From Candidatus Bathyarchaeota archaeon (GTDB lineage Archaea > Thermoproteota > Bathyarchaeia > 40CM-2-53-6 > RBG-13-38-9): a stretch of 6,739 nucleotides of DNA. The notes beneath the pieces are model-generated. The model did not search any database. It had not been told where the DNA came from and was given only the letters and a program-made list of their open reading frames with translations. Shown here piece by piece: positions 6,010-6,739 of the stretch. Where the stretch lies: assembly GCA_007050885.1 (NCBI GenBank), contig SMYQ01000051.1, forward strand, positions 1 through 6,739, given 5' to 3'. Both the position numbers and the translations under genes were made by a program. Positions within the stretch are counted from its first letter, which is position 1; every line of letters starts with the position of its first letter.

Positions 6010-6531
6010 TTATTTCTTAGTCTGTCTTCTAGTTTTTTCAAGTTCTGATAAGATCTCTTGTCTTAAACTTTCAATTTCTGACTCAGCTTCAGTAGCTTCC
6101 TTTTTAGATGGAGTCGATATCCGTTTTCTTTCATCTAATCCAGAAGATGTAGGAATTGATATGCCAAATTTTTCAGCCATTTCTTCGACTTTATTTCGTT
6201 CCTGATCAAGCTGACTTCTTGTTTTATCAAGTCTTTCAATTAATTCTTGTTGGGAATCACTCAATAGATTCAATTCTTTATCGTATCTCATAAGATGTTT
6301 AATGCTCTGGGTAATTCGTCTGTACTGTTCAGCTTTCTCATTTGTTTCGCTTAATCTTTGTGAATATCTCTGATGTAATTCATCATATAGGTTTTCATCT
6401 ACTTCACGTCCGTCGCGCATCCTTTCAAGTTCTTCAAGAGCGGCTCTTAATGCAACCTGTTCTGCTCTATAATATGATGACTGCTTTTCAGCAGACTTTA
6501 TCGCTTTTTCGAATTCTTCTTTACTCAACAT
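6010..6531 (-). CDS. Coiled-coil protein of unknown function
   Basis: Not recognised as a named family. From ATG 6531 the protein has 173 residues, almost entirely charged helix: a first helical hairpin (roughly 1-85) with LEELERMRDGREVDENLYDE (32-51), a second long helix (about 86-122), a short Pro/Ser break (about 124-143, ISIPTSSG and ISTPSKK) and a final amphipathic helix ESLRQEILSELEKTRRQ (154-170). It has no cysteine pair, signal peptide or membrane segment. The segment DGREVDENLYDELHQRY echoes the SHOCT-like SGKISKQEFETK of the next gene. The frame stays open to an earlier ATG at 6558, which would add MILITHGCF; ATG 6531 is preferred because GGGTG lies just before it and coiled coil begins at once. 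It is followed after 102 bases by the membrane zinc-ribbon gene, so the two may be co-transcribed and work together, possibly as a cytoplasmic coiled-coil partner of a membrane adaptor. This is inference. Confidence 0.75.
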   Translation of the reverse strand: MLSKEEFEKAIKSAEKQSSYYRAEQVALRAALEELERMRDGREVDENLYDELHQRYSQRLSETNEKAEQYRRITQSIKHLMRYDKELNLLSDSQQELIERLDKTRSQLDQERNKVEEMAEKFGISIPTSSGLDERKRISTPSKKEATEAESEIESLRQEILSELEKTRRQTKK

Positions 6532-6590
6532 AAAGCACCCATGTGTAATTAAAATCATTAGATGCTAACATATTCTTGATCATCTGGTCA

Positions 6591-6597
6591 ATATATG
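6591..6597 (-). promoter_or_regulatory. Candidate TATA box for the coiled-coil gene
   Basis: The minus strand reads ATATATG context with an alternating TA run at 6597-6591. A start of transcription about 26 bases on, near 6566, would leave a short leader before ATG 6531 that includes the GGGTG ribosome binding site. A second AT-rich run (TTAAAAAC, near 6606-6599) is an alternative box. Confidence 0.3.
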
Positions 6598-6660
6598 CGT
6601 TTTTAATCCAAGGGGTCTATAGAAGCATACGCTATTTTTTTGACTTATTCTCCTATTTGG

Positions 6661-6700
6661 CAATTATTAAATCTCGAATTTGGTATAATATGTAATAGGA
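6661..6700 (+). promoter_or_regulatory. Candidate promoter and ribosome binding site for the gene at 6707
   Basis: Two AT-rich boxes lie upstream of the ATG at 6707: ATTATTAAAT (about 6663-6672) and TATAATAT (6684-6691). TAGGA (6696-6700) is six bases before the ATG and can act as a Shine-Dalgarno sequence. The first box would place the transcription start so that the TAGGA is included; the second is rather close for a leaderless start. Confidence 0.3.
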
Positions 6701-6706
6701 ATCTTC

Positions 6707-6739
6707 ATGTCAAATGTTGAAAGAGTGAAAAGCGGCATT
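6707..6739 (+). CDS. Start of a possible KaiC/RecA-superfamily ATPase, partial
   Basis: Eleven codons are visible before the window ends, reading MSNVERVKSGI. Archaeal KaiC-domain ATPases often begin with a very similar ERVKTGI stretch just before the first strand and the GLD motif of the ATPase core. A TAGGA ribosome binding site precedes the ATG by six bases. The gene diverges from the coiled-coil gene, with 175 bases between the two starts, which suggests possible shared control. The call rests on a few residues, so it is only suggestive; the Walker motifs would lie beyond the window. Confidence 0.45.
   Translation, partial: MSNVERVKSGI

Noticed and set aside
6342..6533. Plus-strand open frame of 63 codons
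   Set aside because: It is the complement of the coiled-coil gene; the leucine- and phenylalanine-rich product is what a Lys/Glu-rich helix gives on the opposite strand.
6593..6641. Possible small RNA or terminator: TATGC/GCATA inverted repeat followed by T7
   Set aside because: The stem is only five base pairs and no plus-strand gene lies upstream to be terminated. The run is better explained as AT-rich promoter DNA.
1..6739. CRISPR array, tRNA, rRNA or insertion sequence
   Set aside because: No regularly spaced repeats, cloverleaf-like segments, transposase motifs or terminal inverted repeats were seen on either strand.

Overview
The window looks archaeal, most likely an AT-rich, anaerobic member of the TACK-type lineages. 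This is an inference from several weak signs: a tungsten/molybdenum aldehyde:ferredoxin oxidoreductase, an archaeal-style thiolase plus DUF35 pair, frequent TTG and GTG starts, TATA-like boxes close to starts, and a gene fragment at the right edge that reads like the beginning of an archaeal KaiC/RecA-type ATPase. AT-rich bacteria such as Dehalococcoidia carry similar oxidoreductase, thiolase and DUF35 genes, so a bacterial origin is not excluded.

Left part (1-3439, all minus strand). Transcription runs leftwards through a class II (FucA-type) aldolase, an aldehyde ferredoxin oxidoreductase (AOR) only 13 bases behind it, and after 97 bases a moeA gene that runs off the window. The logic is coherent: an aldolase that can release or consume an aldehyde, an oxidoreductase that can turn aldehydes into acids with ferredoxin, and the enzyme that inserts the metal into the pterin cofactor the oxidoreductase needs.

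Middle part (3571-5226, plus strand). Divergently from the aldolase, a 131-base spacer leads into an SCP2-type thiolase and a DUF35 zinc-ribbon/OB-fold protein, a pair known in other archaea to form one complex. The usual third member, HMG-CoA synthase, is not in the window.

Right part (5284-6739). Two minus-strand genes of unknown function follow, convergent to DUF35. One is a coiled-coil protein. The other is a membrane-anchored protein with a short SHOCT-like helical segment, a proline-rich linker and a C-terminal zinc ribbon. The ribosome binding site of the membrane gene lies inside a long imperfect hairpin. A plus-strand gene starts at 6707 and shows only 11 residues, resembling a KaiC-like ATPase N-terminus. 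The coiled-coil/zinc-ribbon pair is the least explained part of the window. No RNA genes, CRISPR arrays or insertion sequences were seen.
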